The notes: a model not told the origin generated them from the sequence alone. A stretch of DNA of 49,630 nucleotides from Mesorhizobium sp. LSHC420B00 (GCF_000503055.1 NZ_AYVY01000002.1:1158-50787), one strand, 5' to 3'. Positions 24,926 to 34,627 are shown, counted from the stretch's first letter. Translations and numbers: made by a program.

Positions 24926-25786
24926 ATGGCGGATTCGCCCGACATCATCGGTTCGCTCGCAGACCTGTCGGGAGCCTATTCAGCCATCCTGTGCGATGTC
25001 TGGGGCGTGGTGCACAATGGCGAATGGCATTTCCCCGCGGCTGCTGCCGCGCTGATCACTGCTCGCGCGGCGAAAATACCTGTCGTGCTGATCACCAATT
25101 CGCCGCGCCGCAGCGCCGACGTGGTGGCGCAGATGAACGCTATCGGTGTTCCTTCCGCCGCCTACGATCGTGTCGTGACGTCCGGCGACGTGACCCGCGA
25201 CCTGATCGCCGACGGGCCGCGAAAGATCTTCCATATAGGCGCCGATCGAGATTTCACGCTCTATGATGGTCTCGACGTCGAGCTTGTCGAGGAGTTCGAA
25301 GCATCCGGCGTGGTCTGCACCGGCTTGTTCAATGACGAGGTGGAAAAGCCGGAAGATTATGCCGATCTTCTGCGGCGGCTGCGTGCCAGGAACCTGCCCT
25401 TCATCTGCGCCAATCCCGACATCGTCGTCGAGCGCGGCGAACGCATGATCTGGTGCGCAGGGGCTTTGGCCCGCGAATACGCGCAGCTTGGCGGGCGCAC
25501 CCTGATCGCCGGGAAACCCTATGCGCCGGTTTATGAGGTCGCCATGAAAGAGATCGCCGTCATTCTCGGCCGCACGGTCGAGCGTTCGCAAGTTCTGGCC
25601 ATCGGCGACGGCATGATGACCGACATCAAGGGCGCGGCCGATAATGGCTTCGACGTGCTCTACGTATCGGGCGGCATCCATGCCCGCGATTACGGTGAAG
25701 CGCTGCAGCCAGACCCGGCCAGGCTCGCGGCCTTTCTCGAAAAATACGGCTACAGGCCGGTCGCGGTGATTCCCAGACTGCAATAA
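24926..25786 (+). CDS. TIGR01459-family HAD-type hydrolase
   Basis: The 286-residue protein belongs to the HAD subfamily IIA with NagD-like architecture. Motif I is CDVWGVVHNG (nucleophile D near residue 22), motif II VVLITNSPRRS, and motif III/IV GRTVERSQVLAIGDGMMTDIKGA with the metal-binding aspartates. GKPYAPVYEVA carries the conserved lysine. The family is common in alphaproteobacteria, next to ribF, and its phosphorylated substrate is not established. ATG at 24926 is preferred to an upstream ATG (24896) because AGGGACA precedes it. The final codons form the first unit of a 22-bp tandem repeat that runs up to ribF. Confidence 0.9.
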   Translation: MADSPDIIGSLADLSGAYSAILCDVWGVVHNGEWHFPAAAAALITARAAKIPVVLITNSPRRSADVVAQMNAIGVPSAAYDRVVTSGDVTRDLIADGPRKIFHIGADRDFTLYDGLDVELVEEFEASGVVCTGLFNDEVEKPEDYADLLRRLRARNLPFICANPDIVVERGERMIWCAGALAREYAQLGGRTLIAGKPYAPVYEVAMKEIAVILGRTVERSQVLAIGDGMMTDIKGAADNGFDVLYVSGGIHARDYGEALQPDPARLAAFLEKYGYRPVAVIPRLQ

Positions 25787-25837
25787 GTTCAGGCCCAGAC
25801 TGCAATAGGTTCAAGCCCAGACTGCAATAGGTTCAAG
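25772..25837 (+). repeat. Three tandem 22-bp repeats covering the HAD stop codon and ribF leader
   Basis: The unit starts CCCAGACTGCAATA and ends GTTCAAG or GTTCAGG. Copies begin at 25772, 25794 and 25816 and differ at two positions only. The first copy encodes the last residues and the stop (TAA) of the HAD hydrolase; the second and third are non-coding copies of that sequence (TAG in place of TAA) and end two bases before the ATG of ribF. They probably arose by recent slippage and now provide the whole intergenic spacer. Confidence 0.95.
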
Positions 25838-25839
25838 CT

Positions 25840-26823
25840 ATGACGGCAATGTTCGAACGCATTTCCGCAACCGCACCGCTGCCGGCCCATCTGCGTGGCG
25901 GCGTGGTGGCGATCGGCAATTTCGACGGCGTCCACCGCGGCCACCAGGCGGTGCTCGAACGCGCGCGCGCCGAAGCGGAGCGTCGCGGCGTACCTGCCCT
26001 GGTGCTGACCTTCGTGCCGCATCCGCGAAAAGTGTTCAGGCCGGACATGCCGCTGTTCGTGTTGACGCCACCGCCGATGAAGGCGCGGCTGCTGTCGCAT
26101 CTGGGCTTTGCGGCGCTGGTCGAGCAGCCGTTCACACGCGAGTTCGCCTCCTTGTCGGCGGAGGCTTTCGTCACCGGCGTGCTCGAGCGCAACCTCGGCA
26201 TAAGCCACGCCGTCACCGGCTTCGATTTCCATTTCGGCAAGGACCGCCAAGGCGGCCCGGCCTATCTGATGGCGGCCGGCGAGCGCCACGGCTTCGGCGT
26301 CACGCTGGTCGATGCCTTCCGCGACGAAAGCGCCGAGGTGGTGTCGTCGAGCCGCATTCGCACGCTGCTGTGCGAGGGCAATGTGGCCGAGGCCGCCGGC
26401 CTGCTCGGCTACCGTTTCACCGTCGAGGCGGAGGTGATCGGCGGCCAGCAGCTCGGCCGGACACTCGGCTTTCCGACCGCAAACATGAGGCTTTCGCCGG
26501 AAGCCACCCTGAAGGACGGAATTTATGCAGTCCGCTTCCGCCGCGCCGACGGCTCGCTTCATGATGGCGTCGCCAGCTTCGGCCGCCGGCCGACGGTCGA
26601 CGACAATGGCGCACCATTGCTGGAGACTTTTGTGTTCGACTTTTCCGGCGACCTCTACGGCGAGATTTGTGCCGTGTCCTTTTTCGGCTACCTGCGTTCG
26701 GAGGTGAAGTTCGACGGGCTTGATGCGCTGGTCGCACAGATGAAGCGCGATGAGGCTGAGGCGAAGGCACTGCTCGCCGGCGTCAGGCCGCTTTCCGGGC
26801 TCGACGCGGCCATAGCTTTCTGA
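25840..26823 (+). CDS. ribF: Bifunctional riboflavin kinase / FAD synthetase
   Basis: The 327-residue enzyme makes FMN from riboflavin and then FAD. The N-terminal FAD synthetase domain (about 20-185) shows GNFDGVHRGHQAVLERA and the nucleotidyltransferase SSSRIRTLL segment. The C-terminal flavokinase domain (about 195-315) shows GRTLGFPTANM, KDGIYAVR and the catalytic ETFVFDFSGDLYG. The length is normal. ATG at 25840 comes directly after the 22-bp tandem repeats; the repeat's AATAGGTTCAA is the only ribosome-site-like sequence. It follows the HAD gene on the same strand and is probably co-transcribed with it. Confidence 0.96.
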   Translation: MTAMFERISATAPLPAHLRGGVVAIGNFDGVHRGHQAVLERARAEAERRGVPALVLTFVPHPRKVFRPDMPLFVLTPPPMKARLLSHLGFAALVEQPFTREFASLSAEAFVTGVLERNLGISHAVTGFDFHFGKDRQGGPAYLMAAGERHGFGVTLVDAFRDESAEVVSSSRIRTLLCEGNVAEAAGLLGYRFTVEAEVIGGQQLGRTLGFPTANMRLSPEATLKDGIYAVRFRRADGSLHDGVASFGRRPTVDDNGAPLLETFVFDFSGDLYGEICAVSFFGYLRSEVKFDGLDALVAQMKRDEAEAKALLAGVRPLSGLDAAIAF

Positions 26824-26825
26824 AT

Positions 26826-27380
26826 CTACTTTTTCAGCGCCAAGCCGACGGCAATGAAGGTCCAGCCTTGGAAAATCAGGTCGACGGCCAGGAACAGGCC
26901 GAGCACCCACACGCTGTTGACCGGCCAGCCCATGGCGATGACCAGTCCCGCCAGCGCGCTGATGATGCCGGCCGCGACCACCCAGCCCCAGCCCGGCTGC
27001 GGCCGGTGGCTGTAGCCGACCCAGGCCCTGAGCACGCCTGAAGCAAGGAGTGCGACTGCCAGGAGGAAGGTTAGCACCGTCGAGGCGAGGACCGGATTGT
27101 CGAAGGCGAAGAAGCCGGCGACGGCGTAGAGGAGGCCGCTGAGCAGCCAATAGAAGAAGCGGCCCCATGTCTTCACGCCGAAGGCATGGATGATCTCGAC
27201 AACGCCGGCCATCAGCATCAGCCAGCCCACGACAAAGACGGAGGCGACGGTTGCGATGAACAGATTGCCGAAAGCGATGCCGCCGAAGACAAGCAGCAGC
27301 ACCCCAAGCGCGACGAACCATCCCCACTTCGCCCGCGTCTGGCCAATGGCGTCTTTCAAGGCGTCGCCGTGCAGTGTCAT
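26826..27380 (-). CDS. HdeD-family membrane protein
   Basis: The 184-residue protein has six hydrophobic segments in three repeated pairs (WFVALGVLLLVFGGIAFG, VASVFVVGWLMLMAGVVEII, FFYWLLSGLLYAVAGFFAF and so on), the DUF308/HdeD pattern. E. coli HdeD is linked to acid resistance; in rhizobia the role is unknown. ATG at 27380 (MTLHGDALKDAI) is chosen over an in-frame GTG one codon upstream, because GGGAGAAGGG lies at suitable distance. It is convergent with ribF, three bases apart, so the two genes leave no room for a normal terminator. Confidence 0.88.
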   Translation of the reverse strand: MTLHGDALKDAIGQTRAKWGWFVALGVLLLVFGGIAFGNLFIATVASVFVVGWLMLMAGVVEIIHAFGVKTWGRFFYWLLSGLLYAVAGFFAFDNPVLASTVLTFLLAVALLASGVLRAWVGYSHRPQPGWGWVVAAGIISALAGLVIAMGWPVNSVWVLGLFLAVDLIFQGWTFIAVGLALKK

Positions 27381-27714
27381 CACCCTTCTCCCTCAAGGTT
27401 GCCTAGCTTCTTTGTTCCGGAAGGTAGCGCCGATCGCCTTGCCCGTCCAGCGAGCAGGCTGCGAGCGCCACGCCCCGAGCGATCCGCTTGCCACACTTCC
27501 GCTTTGTCCCGAAGAGGCCAAATATCAGATGGAATATTCGACCATATGCGAGGGGAGTGCTAAAGATGACGAGTGGGTTTAGGGGCGACCCGCCGTCTCG
27601 TGTATTCGCCATGACGCAAGTGTAACGAAAAATCCCCAGCGCTGGCATTGGCCCTTTATCGATGACGTGCTGCTGTACGCCGTTTTCTACGCTTGCTGAG
27701 GCTAGGGAAGCAAA
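27381..27714. other. Gene-free 334-bp divergent region
   Basis: The spacer lies between hdeD-like (minus) and an esterase gene (plus). The stretch 27520-27620 is A/T-richer and likely holds promoters. Short frames on both strands lack family features. No stable RNA is recognised. Confidence 0.45.
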
Positions 27715-28620
27715 ATGGGCGACGTGGACGAACACCTCGATCTGACGGAGATCAACGCCGTCCGCAGGTTGTTGACCTCAAAGCCACGAACGGTCCGCTG
27801 GGACGAACGCCGGGCACGGCTCGACGAGGTTGGTTCGGTGTGGCCGATTGCCGAGGACATCCGATGCGAGGATGTGGTTTTCGATGGCCTCGAGGGAGAG
27901 TGGTCCCTGGCGCCTGCGAGTGACAGGGATAAGGTTCTGCTGTTTTTCCACGGTGGTGGCTACTGCTCCGGCTCTCCTAAAAGTCATCGTCGAATGGTGA
28001 CAGAGGCAGGTCGGGCAATGGGAATGCGCACTCTCGCGATCGACTATCGACGCGCACCGGAACATCCTTTCCCTGCGCAACATGAAGACGCACTCACCGC
28101 ATGGCGCTTTCTGAGGCGGCAAGGGATCGCGCCGGATCGCATCGTGGTTGGCGGAGACAGTGCGGGCGGCAACCTCACCCTGTGCCTGGTCAGTATATTG
28201 CGCGCGGCAGGCGAGCCGTTGCCGCGATGTCTTTGGCTGGTTTCGCCCTGGACGGACCTTTCGATGTCCGGCGCGACACTATCAACCAAGGACGCAATCG
28301 ACCCCATCATCCACCGGGCGTATTTGGAGGAACTGGCAACCGCCTATGTTCCCAATGGCGTTGGTCGGCGCGATCCCCTGATCTCGCCGTTGTTCGCCGA
28401 TCTGAGCGGATTTCCCCCAATGCTTATACAAGTCGGTTCGGCCGAGACGCTGTTGTCGGACGCAACTCGGCTCGCGGAAGCCGCTGGCGCGACTGACGTC
28501 AAAGTACGTCTCGAAATTTGGCCGCATATGATTCACGCTTGGCCGGTTTGGAATGCGCGGTTGAGTGCCGGTCGCCGCGCTCTTCACAGCGCGGGCACGT
28601 TTGTCCACGAGTATTTATAA
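27715..28620 (+). CDS. Alpha/beta hydrolase of the hormone-sensitive-lipase family
   Basis: The 301-residue enzyme is a predicted carboxylesterase. The oxyanion-hole motif is LLFFHGGGYCSGSP near residue 76-89, and the nucleophile elbow is VVGGDSAGGNL near residue 146-156. The acid probably lies in the VGSAETLLSDA segment and the histidine in WPHMIHAWP near the C-terminus. DYRRAPEHPFPA is typical of the family. It acts on short-chain esters; the natural substrate is unknown. ATG at 27715 follows GCTAGGGAAGC. It is probably a single-gene unit. Confidence 0.92.
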   Translation: MGDVDEHLDLTEINAVRRLLTSKPRTVRWDERRARLDEVGSVWPIAEDIRCEDVVFDGLEGEWSLAPASDRDKVLLFFHGGGYCSGSPKSHRRMVTEAGRAMGMRTLAIDYRRAPEHPFPAQHEDALTAWRFLRRQGIAPDRIVVGGDSAGGNLTLCLVSILRAAGEPLPRCLWLVSPWTDLSMSGATLSTKDAIDPIIHRAYLEELATAYVPNGVGRRDPLISPLFADLSGFPPMLIQVGSAETLLSDATRLAEAAGATDVKVRLEIWPHMIHAWPVWNARLSAGRRALHSAGTFVHEYL

Positions 28621-28819
28621 CCCTTGCCGAGGCAACTGCTGGCGCATTCCAGACGTCTTGATCTGGGATCTTGGTGCGCCAATACGATTCGTTGCTATGC
28701 GGAAAACAGGGCCAACGCCGCCAATGTTACGGATATTAAGTCAAATTTTACCGAAATGGCGCCATGGCTTGGATGAAGGCTGGTTGTATCGGCCAATGCG
28801 TTCGACGTATGGAGTAACG

Positions 28820-29632
28820 ATGCGGTCAGTCCCGACGATCCCGACGGTCTTGGCCGCATTCATGCTCGGCACCTGCGGCGTTGCCAAGGCCGGCGAGGGC
28901 ACCTTCGGCTGGCTGTCCGGAGACTGGTACCTGACGGTCGGCGCCACCGGCATGGTCGCGCCGAATTTCGAGGGCGGCAAGAAGTACCTGCTCAGCGCCT
29001 CGCCGATCATCTCGCTCGGCAAGGCTGGTCCCGCGGCGCGCTTCAACTCGCGCAACGACAATATCTCATTGGCATTGATCGACGATGGCGGCGTCCGCGC
29101 CGGCCTGACAGGCAAGTTCCTGTTTTCCCGCGATGGTGGTGACGCCGACGAATTGAAGGGTCTCGACCCGGTGCGCTGGGGCGGCGAGGCTGGCGGCTTC
29201 TTCGAATTCTATCCTTTGGATTGGCTGCGTGCCCGCGCCGAATTGCGGCACGGCATTCGCGCCCATAACGGCTTTGTCGCCGACATCGCCGCCGACGCCT
29301 TTTACGATGTGACGCCCGACGTCAGGATTTCCGGCGGGCCGCGCGTTTCATTCGCCTCATCGGACTATTTCGACGCCTATTATGGCGTTGATGCCAAGGA
29401 GTCACTGGCCTCGGGGCTCAGCGAATATCATCCAGGCGGCGGGGTGAAATCTGCGGGCCTGGGCGGCGCGGTGACCTGGAAGGTGACCGAGCCGATGACG
29501 GCCAGTCTGTTCGGCGAATATTCCCGCCTGATGGGCCCGGCCGCCGATTCCAGCCTGGTCAAGGAGCGGGGCTCCAGGGATCAGTTCATGATCGGCGTGT
29601 CGACGACCTATCGCTTCGATTTCTCGATGTGA
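28820..29632 (+). CDS. MipA/OmpV-family outer-membrane protein
   Basis: The 270-residue protein has a signal peptide (MRSVPTIPTVLAAFMLGTCG, cleaved near VAKA-GEG) and then alternating beta strands typical of MipA/OmpV barrels: DWYLTVGATGMVAPNFEGGK, GFVADIAADAFYDVTPDVRI and the C-terminal QFMIGVSTTYRFDFSM. It should be an outer-membrane beta barrel; MipA in E. coli interacts with murein enzymes, while other members are porin-like. ATG at 28820 follows GGAG at five bases and places the signal at the N-terminus; longer frames reach into the esterase gene. Confidence 0.9.
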   Translation: MRSVPTIPTVLAAFMLGTCGVAKAGEGTFGWLSGDWYLTVGATGMVAPNFEGGKKYLLSASPIISLGKAGPAARFNSRNDNISLALIDDGGVRAGLTGKFLFSRDGGDADELKGLDPVRWGGEAGGFFEFYPLDWLRARAELRHGIRAHNGFVADIAADAFYDVTPDVRISGGPRVSFASSDYFDAYYGVDAKESLASGLSEYHPGGGVKSAGLGGAVTWKVTEPMTASLFGEYSRLMGPAADSSLVKERGSRDQFMIGVSTTYRFDFSM

Positions 29633-29667
29633 GCGGGCGGGTTGTGCACGACGGAGAGCCGCAAGGC

Positions 29668-30015
29668 TCAGACGACTATGCCGTAGCCGATCCGATTGAG
29701 TTCCTCTTCCACAAGCGTGGCACCTGTTGCAGACTGAAGGAGATCGATGGGCGCGTCGTTGAGAACCCGACTTCGCTTACGCAGCCAGCGTTGCGCCTTT
29801 TCATGGTTGCCAAAAACGCGATTCGCCATCGTTGAAATGCGTTCAAGTCGCAAGGCGGACTCGGTAGTCGTCAGGGTCACATTCCGTCCTTCCAGCGCGC
29901 TAAACTGTGAAATGCAAACCGAAGATGCTGGTCTCTCGACGCCATCTACCGACAAACATAGGCGCAATTGGTGTACGCTCCTAGCGGAAGCATCAGAGTT
30001 CGGGCTTTTCAACAT
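29668..30015 (-). CDS. Orphan MbcA/ParS/Xre-type antitoxin-like protein (DUF2384)
   Basis: The 115-residue frame ends in a recognisable toxin-binding domain of Xre/MbcA antitoxins: LTTTESALRLERISTMANRV, then FGNHEKAQRWLRKRSRVLND and PIDLLQSATGATLVEEELNR plus IGYGIVV. In complete RES-Xre type modules a helix-turn-helix precedes this domain and a toxin gene follows. Here the first 50 residues show no clear helix-turn-helix. Downstream on the minus strand only 35 bases separate it from the mipA-like gene, so no toxin gene is present. It is probably a remnant or a solitary antitoxin. ATG at 30015 has no strong ribosome site. Confidence 0.6.
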   Translation of the reverse strand: MLKSPNSDASARSVHQLRLCLSVDGVERPASSVCISQFSALEGRNVTLTTTESALRLERISTMANRVFGNHEKAQRWLRKRSRVLNDAPIDLLQSATGATLVEEELNRIGYGIVV

Positions 30016-30205
30016 CGCCGGTCTCAGTTAAAAGCCCAGCCATGACGAGCTTTTCGCGCCTTCTCGCGACTGCGATACGAATTACAGGCCCGGTGTTCCG
30101 GGCGGCTTGACCGCCGCCGGAGCCGCCGGGAATCTTGCGCGCGGCCTCTCGCGCTTTTTCCAGATCATGATAGTTCAACGCCCGGGCTCTTTTGCCGACG
30201 GGCAA
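29993..30205 (-). CDS. Small hypothetical ORF upstream of the antitoxin-like gene
   Basis: The 70-codon frame (TTG start, basic, with [20 protein letters not shown]) overlaps the start of the antitoxin-like ORF by 23 bases in another frame and lies opposite the ileS leader. I do not recognise it. It may be real and translationally coupled, or chance. The remaining sequence to ileS (30206-30221) holds nothing more. Confidence 0.2.
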   Translation of the reverse strand: MPVGKRARALNYHDLEKAREAARKIPGGSGGGQAARNTGPVIRIAVARRREKLVMAGLLTETGDVEKPEL

Positions 30206-30221
30206 CGCATATGGCAGACGA

Positions 30222-33212
30222 ATGACTGATACCGAGACCGCCGAGACGATCGACTATTCCAAAACGCTCTACCTGCCGCAGACGGATTTTCCGATGCGCG
30301 CCGGTTTGCCGGAAAAGGAACCGCTGCTGGTCAAGCGCTGGCAGGATATGGACCTTTACCGCAAGCTGCGCGAAGACGCAGCCGGCCGCGAAAAATACGT
30401 GCTGCACGACGGCCCGCCCTATGCCAATGGCAACATTCATATCGGCCATGCGCTGAACAAGATCCTCAAGGACGTCATCACCCGCTCATTCCAGATGCGC
30501 GGCTATGACTCGAACTATGTACCCGGTTGGGATTGCCACGGCCTGCCGATCGAATGGAAGATCGAAGAGCAGTACCGCGCCAAGGGCAAGAACAAGGACC
30601 AGGTGCCGGTCAACGAGTTCCGGCAGGAATGCCGCGAGTTTGCGGCGCACTGGATCAAGGTGCAGGGTTCCGAATTCCAGCGCCTCGGCGTCGTCGGCGA
30701 CTTCGACAATCCCTATACGACGATGGCTTTCCACGCCGAGGCGCGCATCGCCGGCGAGCTGCTGAAATTCGCCATGTCCGGCCAGCTCTATCGCGGCTCC
30801 AAGCCGGTGATGTGGAGTGTGGTCGAGCGCACCGCGCTGGCCGAGGCGGAGGTCGAATACCAGGACTATGAGTCGGACACGATCTGGGCGAAGTTTCCGG
30901 TCGTCAGCCTCGCTCGCCAGGTCATCAACATCGATGATGGGCAGCCAGCCCTGGATCCCAAGCTGACGCAGACGTCGCTCGATCTGCTTGATGCCAACGT
31001 CGTCATCTGGACCACGACGCCGTGGACCATCCCCGGCAACCGCGCCGTCAATTACTCGCCGCGCATCAACTATGGTCTCTACGAGGTCACGGCGGCCGAG
31101 AACGCCTTTGGCCCCCAGCCCGGCGAAAAGCTGATCTTTGCCGAGAAACTTGCAGACGACGCTGCCGCGAAGGCCAAGGTCACCCTGAATCGTCTTCGCG
31201 GCGTTGGCGCCGAAGAGCTTGAAAATCTTACGCTTTCGCATCCCCTCAAAAGTCTGGGTGGTGGCTACGAATTCCCTGTGCCTATGCTGGCCGGCGATCA
31301 TGTCACCGACGATGCGGGCACCGGATTCGTCCACACCGCGCCGGGACACGGCCGAGAAGACTTCGACGCCTGGATGGATGCCGCCTCTGATCTTCGCCAG
31401 CGTGGCATCGACACCGCGATCCCCTTCACCGTCGACGATGCCGGCTTCTTCACCAAGGACGCGCCGGGCTTCGGCCCGGACCGCGAGGGTGGAGCGGCGC
31501 GCGTTATCGACGACGATGGCAAGAAGGGCAACGCCAACCAGGCCGTCATCGACGAGCTGATCAAGCGAAACGCGCTGTTCGCGCGCGGCCGGCTGAAGCA
31601 CTCCTATCCGCATTCCTGGCGCTCGAAGAAGCCGATCATCTTCCGCAACACGCCGCAATGGTTCGTCTATATGGACAAGGAGCTTGGCGACGGCACGACG
31701 CTGCGCAGCCGCGCCCTGAAAGCCATCGACGATACCCGTTTCGTACCCGCCGCCGGCCAGAACCGCATCCGCGCCATGATCGAGGAGCGCCCTGACTGGG
31801 TGCTGTCGCGCCAGCGCGCCTGGGGCGTGCCGATCGCCGTCTTTGCCGATGCCGACGGCAATGTCCTGCGCGACGAGGCAGTCAACCAGCGCATCATGGA
31901 CGCCTTCGAGAAGGAAGGTGCCGACGCCTGGTTCGCCGCCGGCGCCAAGGAGCGTTTCCTCGGCAATCACGATGCCTCGAAATGGCAGCAGGTGATGGAC
32001 ATCCTCGATGTCTGGTTCGATTCAGGCTCGACGCATGCCTTCACGCTTGAGGACCGGCCCGACCTGAAATGGCCGGCCGACGTCTATCTCGAAGGCTCCG
32101 ATCAGCATCGCGGCTGGTTCCACTCCTCGCTGCTCGAAAGCTGCGGCACCAGGGGCAGGGCGCCCTACGAAACCGTCGTCACCCATGGCTTCACCATGGA
32201 TGAGGAGGGGCGGAAAATGTCGAAGTCGCTCGGCAACACCGTCGTGCCGCAGGACGTCATCAAACAGTCCGGCGCCGACATCTTGCGGCTGTGGGTGGTG
32301 ACGACCGATTATTGGGAAGACCAGCGGCTCGGCAAAAACGTGCTGCAGACCAACATCGACGCCTACCGCAAGCTGCGCAACACCATCCGCTGGATGCTGG
32401 GCACGCTCGCCCATGACGATGGCGAGGAGGTGCCGCTGGACAAGATGCCGGAGCTGGAGCGGCTGATGCTGCACCGGCTCGCCGAGCTCGATGAAGTCGT
32501 ACGCTCGGGCTACGACGCCTTCGAATTCAAGCGCATCACCCGCGCGCTGCTCGACTTCATGGTGATCGAGCTGTCGGCCTTCTATTTCGATATCCGCAAG
32601 GATGCGCTCTACTGCGAAGCGCCTTCCAGCGTGAAGCGCAAGGCTTCCGTGCAGGTGGTGCGCCATCTCTTCGACTGTCTGGTGAAATGGCTGGCGCCGA
32701 TGCTGCCTTTCACCATGGAAGAGGCTTGGCTCGACCGTCATCCGGATGTCGTCTCGGTGCATCTCGACCAGTTCCCGGAGATCCCGGCGGACTGGAAGGA
32801 CGAGGCGCTGGCGGAGAAGTGGCGCAAGGTGCGGCAGGTCCGCCGTGTCGTCACCGGCGCGCTGGAGATCGCCCGCGCGCAGAAGGTCATCGGCTCTTCG
32901 CTGGAAGCGGTGCCGGTCGTCACTCTCGACGATGCCCTACTCGAAGCGGCGATCGCCGATGTCGACATGGCCGAGATGGCGATCACCAGCGATCTGGTTA
33001 TCGCGCACGGCAAGGCGCCGGCGGGCGGCTTTACCCTCGACGATGTCAAAGGCGTCGCCGTGGTCGTCGAGAAGGCGGAGGACCGCGGCCTGGTGAAATG
33101 CGCACGCTCCTGGCGCTACACCGCCGATGTCGGCTCAGATCCGGAATTCCCGGATGTTTCGGCCCGTGACGCAGCTGTCCTGCATGAGCTGAAGGCTTTG
33201 AGCCGCCTTTAA
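30222..33212 (+). CDS. ileS: Isoleucyl-tRNA synthetase
   Basis: The 996-residue cytoplasmic class I synthetase charges tRNA-Ile. The HIGH signature is at residues 73-76 ([10 protein letters not shown]) and the KMSKS loop near residue 665 ([10 protein letters not shown]). The editing domain includes [20 protein letters not shown] and the [20 protein letters not shown] motif. The C-terminal part (anticodon-binding) ends with [13 protein letters not shown], with a single Cys where the E. coli enzyme has a zinc-binding set, so the zinc knuckle appears absent. ATG at 30222 ([20 protein letters not shown]) is preferred to TTG at 30192. No T-box or other leader is seen. Confidence 0.97.
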   Translation: MTDTETAETIDYSKTLYLPQTDFPMRAGLPEKEPLLVKRWQDMDLYRKLREDAAGREKYVLHDGPPYANGNIHIGHALNKILKDVITRSFQMRGYDSNYVPGWDCHGLPIEWKIEEQYRAKGKNKDQVPVNEFRQECREFAAHWIKVQGSEFQRLGVVGDFDNPYTTMAFHAEARIAGELLKFAMSGQLYRGSKPVMWSVVERTALAEAEVEYQDYESDTIWAKFPVVSLARQVINIDDGQPALDPKLTQTSLDLLDANVVIWTTTPWTIPGNRAVNYSPRINYGLYEVTAAENAFGPQPGEKLIFAEKLADDAAAKAKVTLNRLRGVGAEELENLTLSHPLKSLGGGYEFPVPMLAGDHVTDDAGTGFVHTAPGHGREDFDAWMDAASDLRQRGIDTAIPFTVDDAGFFTKDAPGFGPDREGGAARVIDDDGKKGNANQAVIDELIKRNALFARGRLKHSYPHSWRSKKPIIFRNTPQWFVYMDKELGDGTTLRSRALKAIDDTRFVPAAGQNRIRAMIEERPDWVLSRQRAWGVPIAVFADADGNVLRDEAVNQRIMDAFEKEGADAWFAAGAKERFLGNHDASKWQQVMDILDVWFDSGSTHAFTLEDRPDLKWPADVYLEGSDQHRGWFHSSLLESCGTRGRAPYETVVTHGFTMDEEGRKMSKSLGNTVVPQDVIKQSGADILRLWVVTTDYWEDQRLGKNVLQTNIDAYRKLRNTIRWMLGTLAHDDGEEVPLDKMPELERLMLHRLAELDEVVRSGYDAFEFKRITRALLDFMVIELSAFYFDIRKDALYCEAPSSVKRKASVQVVRHLFDCLVKWLAPMLPFTMEEAWLDRHPDVVSVHLDQFPEIPADWKDEALAEKWRKVRQVRRVVTGALEIARAQKVIGSSLEAVPVVTLDDALLEAAIADVDMAEMAITSDLVIAHGKAPAGGFTLDDVKGVAVVVEKAEDRGLVKCARSWRYTADVGSDPEFPDVSARDAAVLHELKALSRL

Positions 33213-33217
33213 GGCGG
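33203..33217. repeat. Palindrome spanning the ileS stop codon
   Basis: CCGCCTT-T-AAGGCGG is a perfect seven-base inverted repeat that includes the TAA. A second palindrome, GGCCGATCGGCC, follows at about 33238-33249. Together they may help transcript ending, though neither has a U-run and the one-base loop makes the first unlikely as an RNA hairpin. Confidence 0.35.
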
Positions 33218-33407
33218 TGCACAATTGCCACGGCGGGCGGCCGATCGGCCCCCGTGCGTTGCCCTTAACGAGTGGTTGAGGTAAACACGCGAAACTCCGG
33301 ACGACAAATTGTCGCCGGAATTCCGTCGGAAGAGCATAGGCGATGGGGGCCGGACCTTTCTTTGGCCGGCGGCAATCGAGAGGCTGTCTACAGTGGGACT
33401 TTTTGGC

Positions 33408-34088
33408 ATGACCGAGAGAACTTACGCGCGCGTCGCGCTGCTGGCGCCGCTTGTCGTATCGAGCCTCGCCTTGTCCGGCTGCATGGGCTCGCCCACCTAC
33501 GGGACCGACAAGACCGCGGGCGCGCAGCTTGCCGGCGACCTCACCGGGGCTTTTTCCTTCGCACCCAAACGCAAGGATAGTATCGACTACAAGCCGCGCC
33601 CCACGCTGGTGAAGCCAGGGCCGGGGCAGAAGGAAGTCTTGCCGCCGCCGCAGGAAAGCATCGAGACGGCGAGTGCCGAATGGCCCGAATCGCCGGAGCA
33701 GCGCCGTGCCCGCCTGCGCGCCGATGCCACCCTGCATCAGGACGACCCGGCCTACCAGGCGCAGGTCATCGATGACGTGCAGACGGATCCGGCGTCGGTC
33801 AAGGCCGCGCTGAAGCAGTCGGGCTCGAGCCACCCGCCAGCCTGGACTCCGGCCGATTCGGACAAGGACCGCGCCGCGGAAATCATGCGCCGCCGGGCTG
33901 AAGGCAAACAGGGCGACCCGACCACCCGCAGATATCTGAGCGAGCCGCCGGTGCAATACCGCGCTGCCGCCGACACTGCGCCGCAGGGTGACCTCGGCGA
34001 GGACGAGTACAAGAAGGAACGCCGCCTCAAAAGGGAGGCGGCCGCCAAGAGCAAGAGCAGCGGCATGTTCGACTGGCTGCCCTGGTAG
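33408..34088 (+). CDS. Hypothetical lipoprotein, charged and proline-rich
   Basis: The 226-residue protein has a lipoprotein signal: TERTYARVALLAPLVVSSLA followed by the lipobox LSGC (Cys near residue 25). The mature chain is low in hydrophobic content, rich in Pro, Lys, Glu and Arg (KPGPGQKEVLPPPQES, RRRAEGKQGDPTTRRY) and ends with SGMFDWLPW. It is probably a largely disordered envelope protein; I do not recognise a domain. ATG at 33408 is used; GTG at 33393 would add five residues. It follows ileS on the same strand after 195 bases. Confidence 0.8.
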   Translation: MTERTYARVALLAPLVVSSLALSGCMGSPTYGTDKTAGAQLAGDLTGAFSFAPKRKDSIDYKPRPTLVKPGPGQKEVLPPPQESIETASAEWPESPEQRRARLRADATLHQDDPAYQAQVIDDVQTDPASVKAALKQSGSSHPPAWTPADSDKDRAAEIMRRRAEGKQGDPTTRRYLSEPPVQYRAAADTAPQGDLGEDEYKKERRLKREAAAKSKSSGMFDWLPW

Positions 34089-34174
34089 ACTGACGGCGCC
34101 AGAGACGTTCTGGCCTGGATTGGCTGAACTGGATTGGCTGACTTGGATTCGGTCCGTCTGCCGAACCAGGAAAA

Positions 34175-34627
34175 TCAGGGTCCGCGTCGCTCGCGAAAAA
34201 AGTCCTTCAGCAATGCTGCTGCAGCGTTCTCGGCCATGCCAGGATAGATGTCGGGCACATGATGGCAGGTCGGTGACGTGAAGAAGCGAACGCCATTGAC
34301 GACTGCGCCGCCCTTCTCGTCGGCGACGCCGAAATAGAGCCGGCGCAGCCTGGCGAAAGAGATGGCGCCGGCGCACATGGTGCACGGCTCCAGCGTCACA
34401 TAGAGATCGTGGCCGCTGAGCCGCTCGCTGGAAAGCTTGCGGCAGGCCTCGCGGATCGCCAGCATCTCGGCATGGGCGGTCGGATCGGCGAACTCGCGGG
34501 TGCGGTTGCCGGCACTCGCAACGACCGTATCGCCGCCGACGACGACCGCGCCAACCGGCACCTCGCCACGCAGGGCGGCGGCTTCGGCTTCTTTCAGCGC
34601 CAGCGCCATGAAATCCTGCCGCCTCAC
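34175..34627 (-). CDS. tadA: tRNA-specific adenosine deaminase
   Basis: The 150-residue zinc enzyme converts wobble A34 to inosine in tRNA-Arg(ACG). The catalytic HAE (DPTAHAEMLAIREA) and zinc ligands PCTMCAGA are present, and GEVPVGAVVV opens the domain. The length and lone position opposite a pseudouridine synthase gene fit bacterial TadA rather than a cytosine deaminase. The longest frame starts at GTG 34627; ATG at 34609, with AGGA just before it, would remove six residues and is an equal candidate. Confidence 0.92.
   Translation of the reverse strand: MRRQDFMALALKEAEAAALRGEVPVGAVVVGGDTVVASAGNRTREFADPTAHAEMLAIREACRKLSSERLSGHDLYVTLEPCTMCAGAISFARLRRLYFGVADEKGGAVVNGVRFFTSPTCHHVPDIYPGMAENAAAALLKDFFRERRGP

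Noticed and set aside
25789..27396. Long minus-strand frame over ribF and hdeD-like gene
   Set aside because: ribF motifs on the plus strand and the HdeD protein in another minus frame explain the sequence.
29633..30221. T-box or other leader RNA for ileS
   Set aside because: No T-box sequence or antiterminator is visible, and the organism group normally lacks T-boxes.
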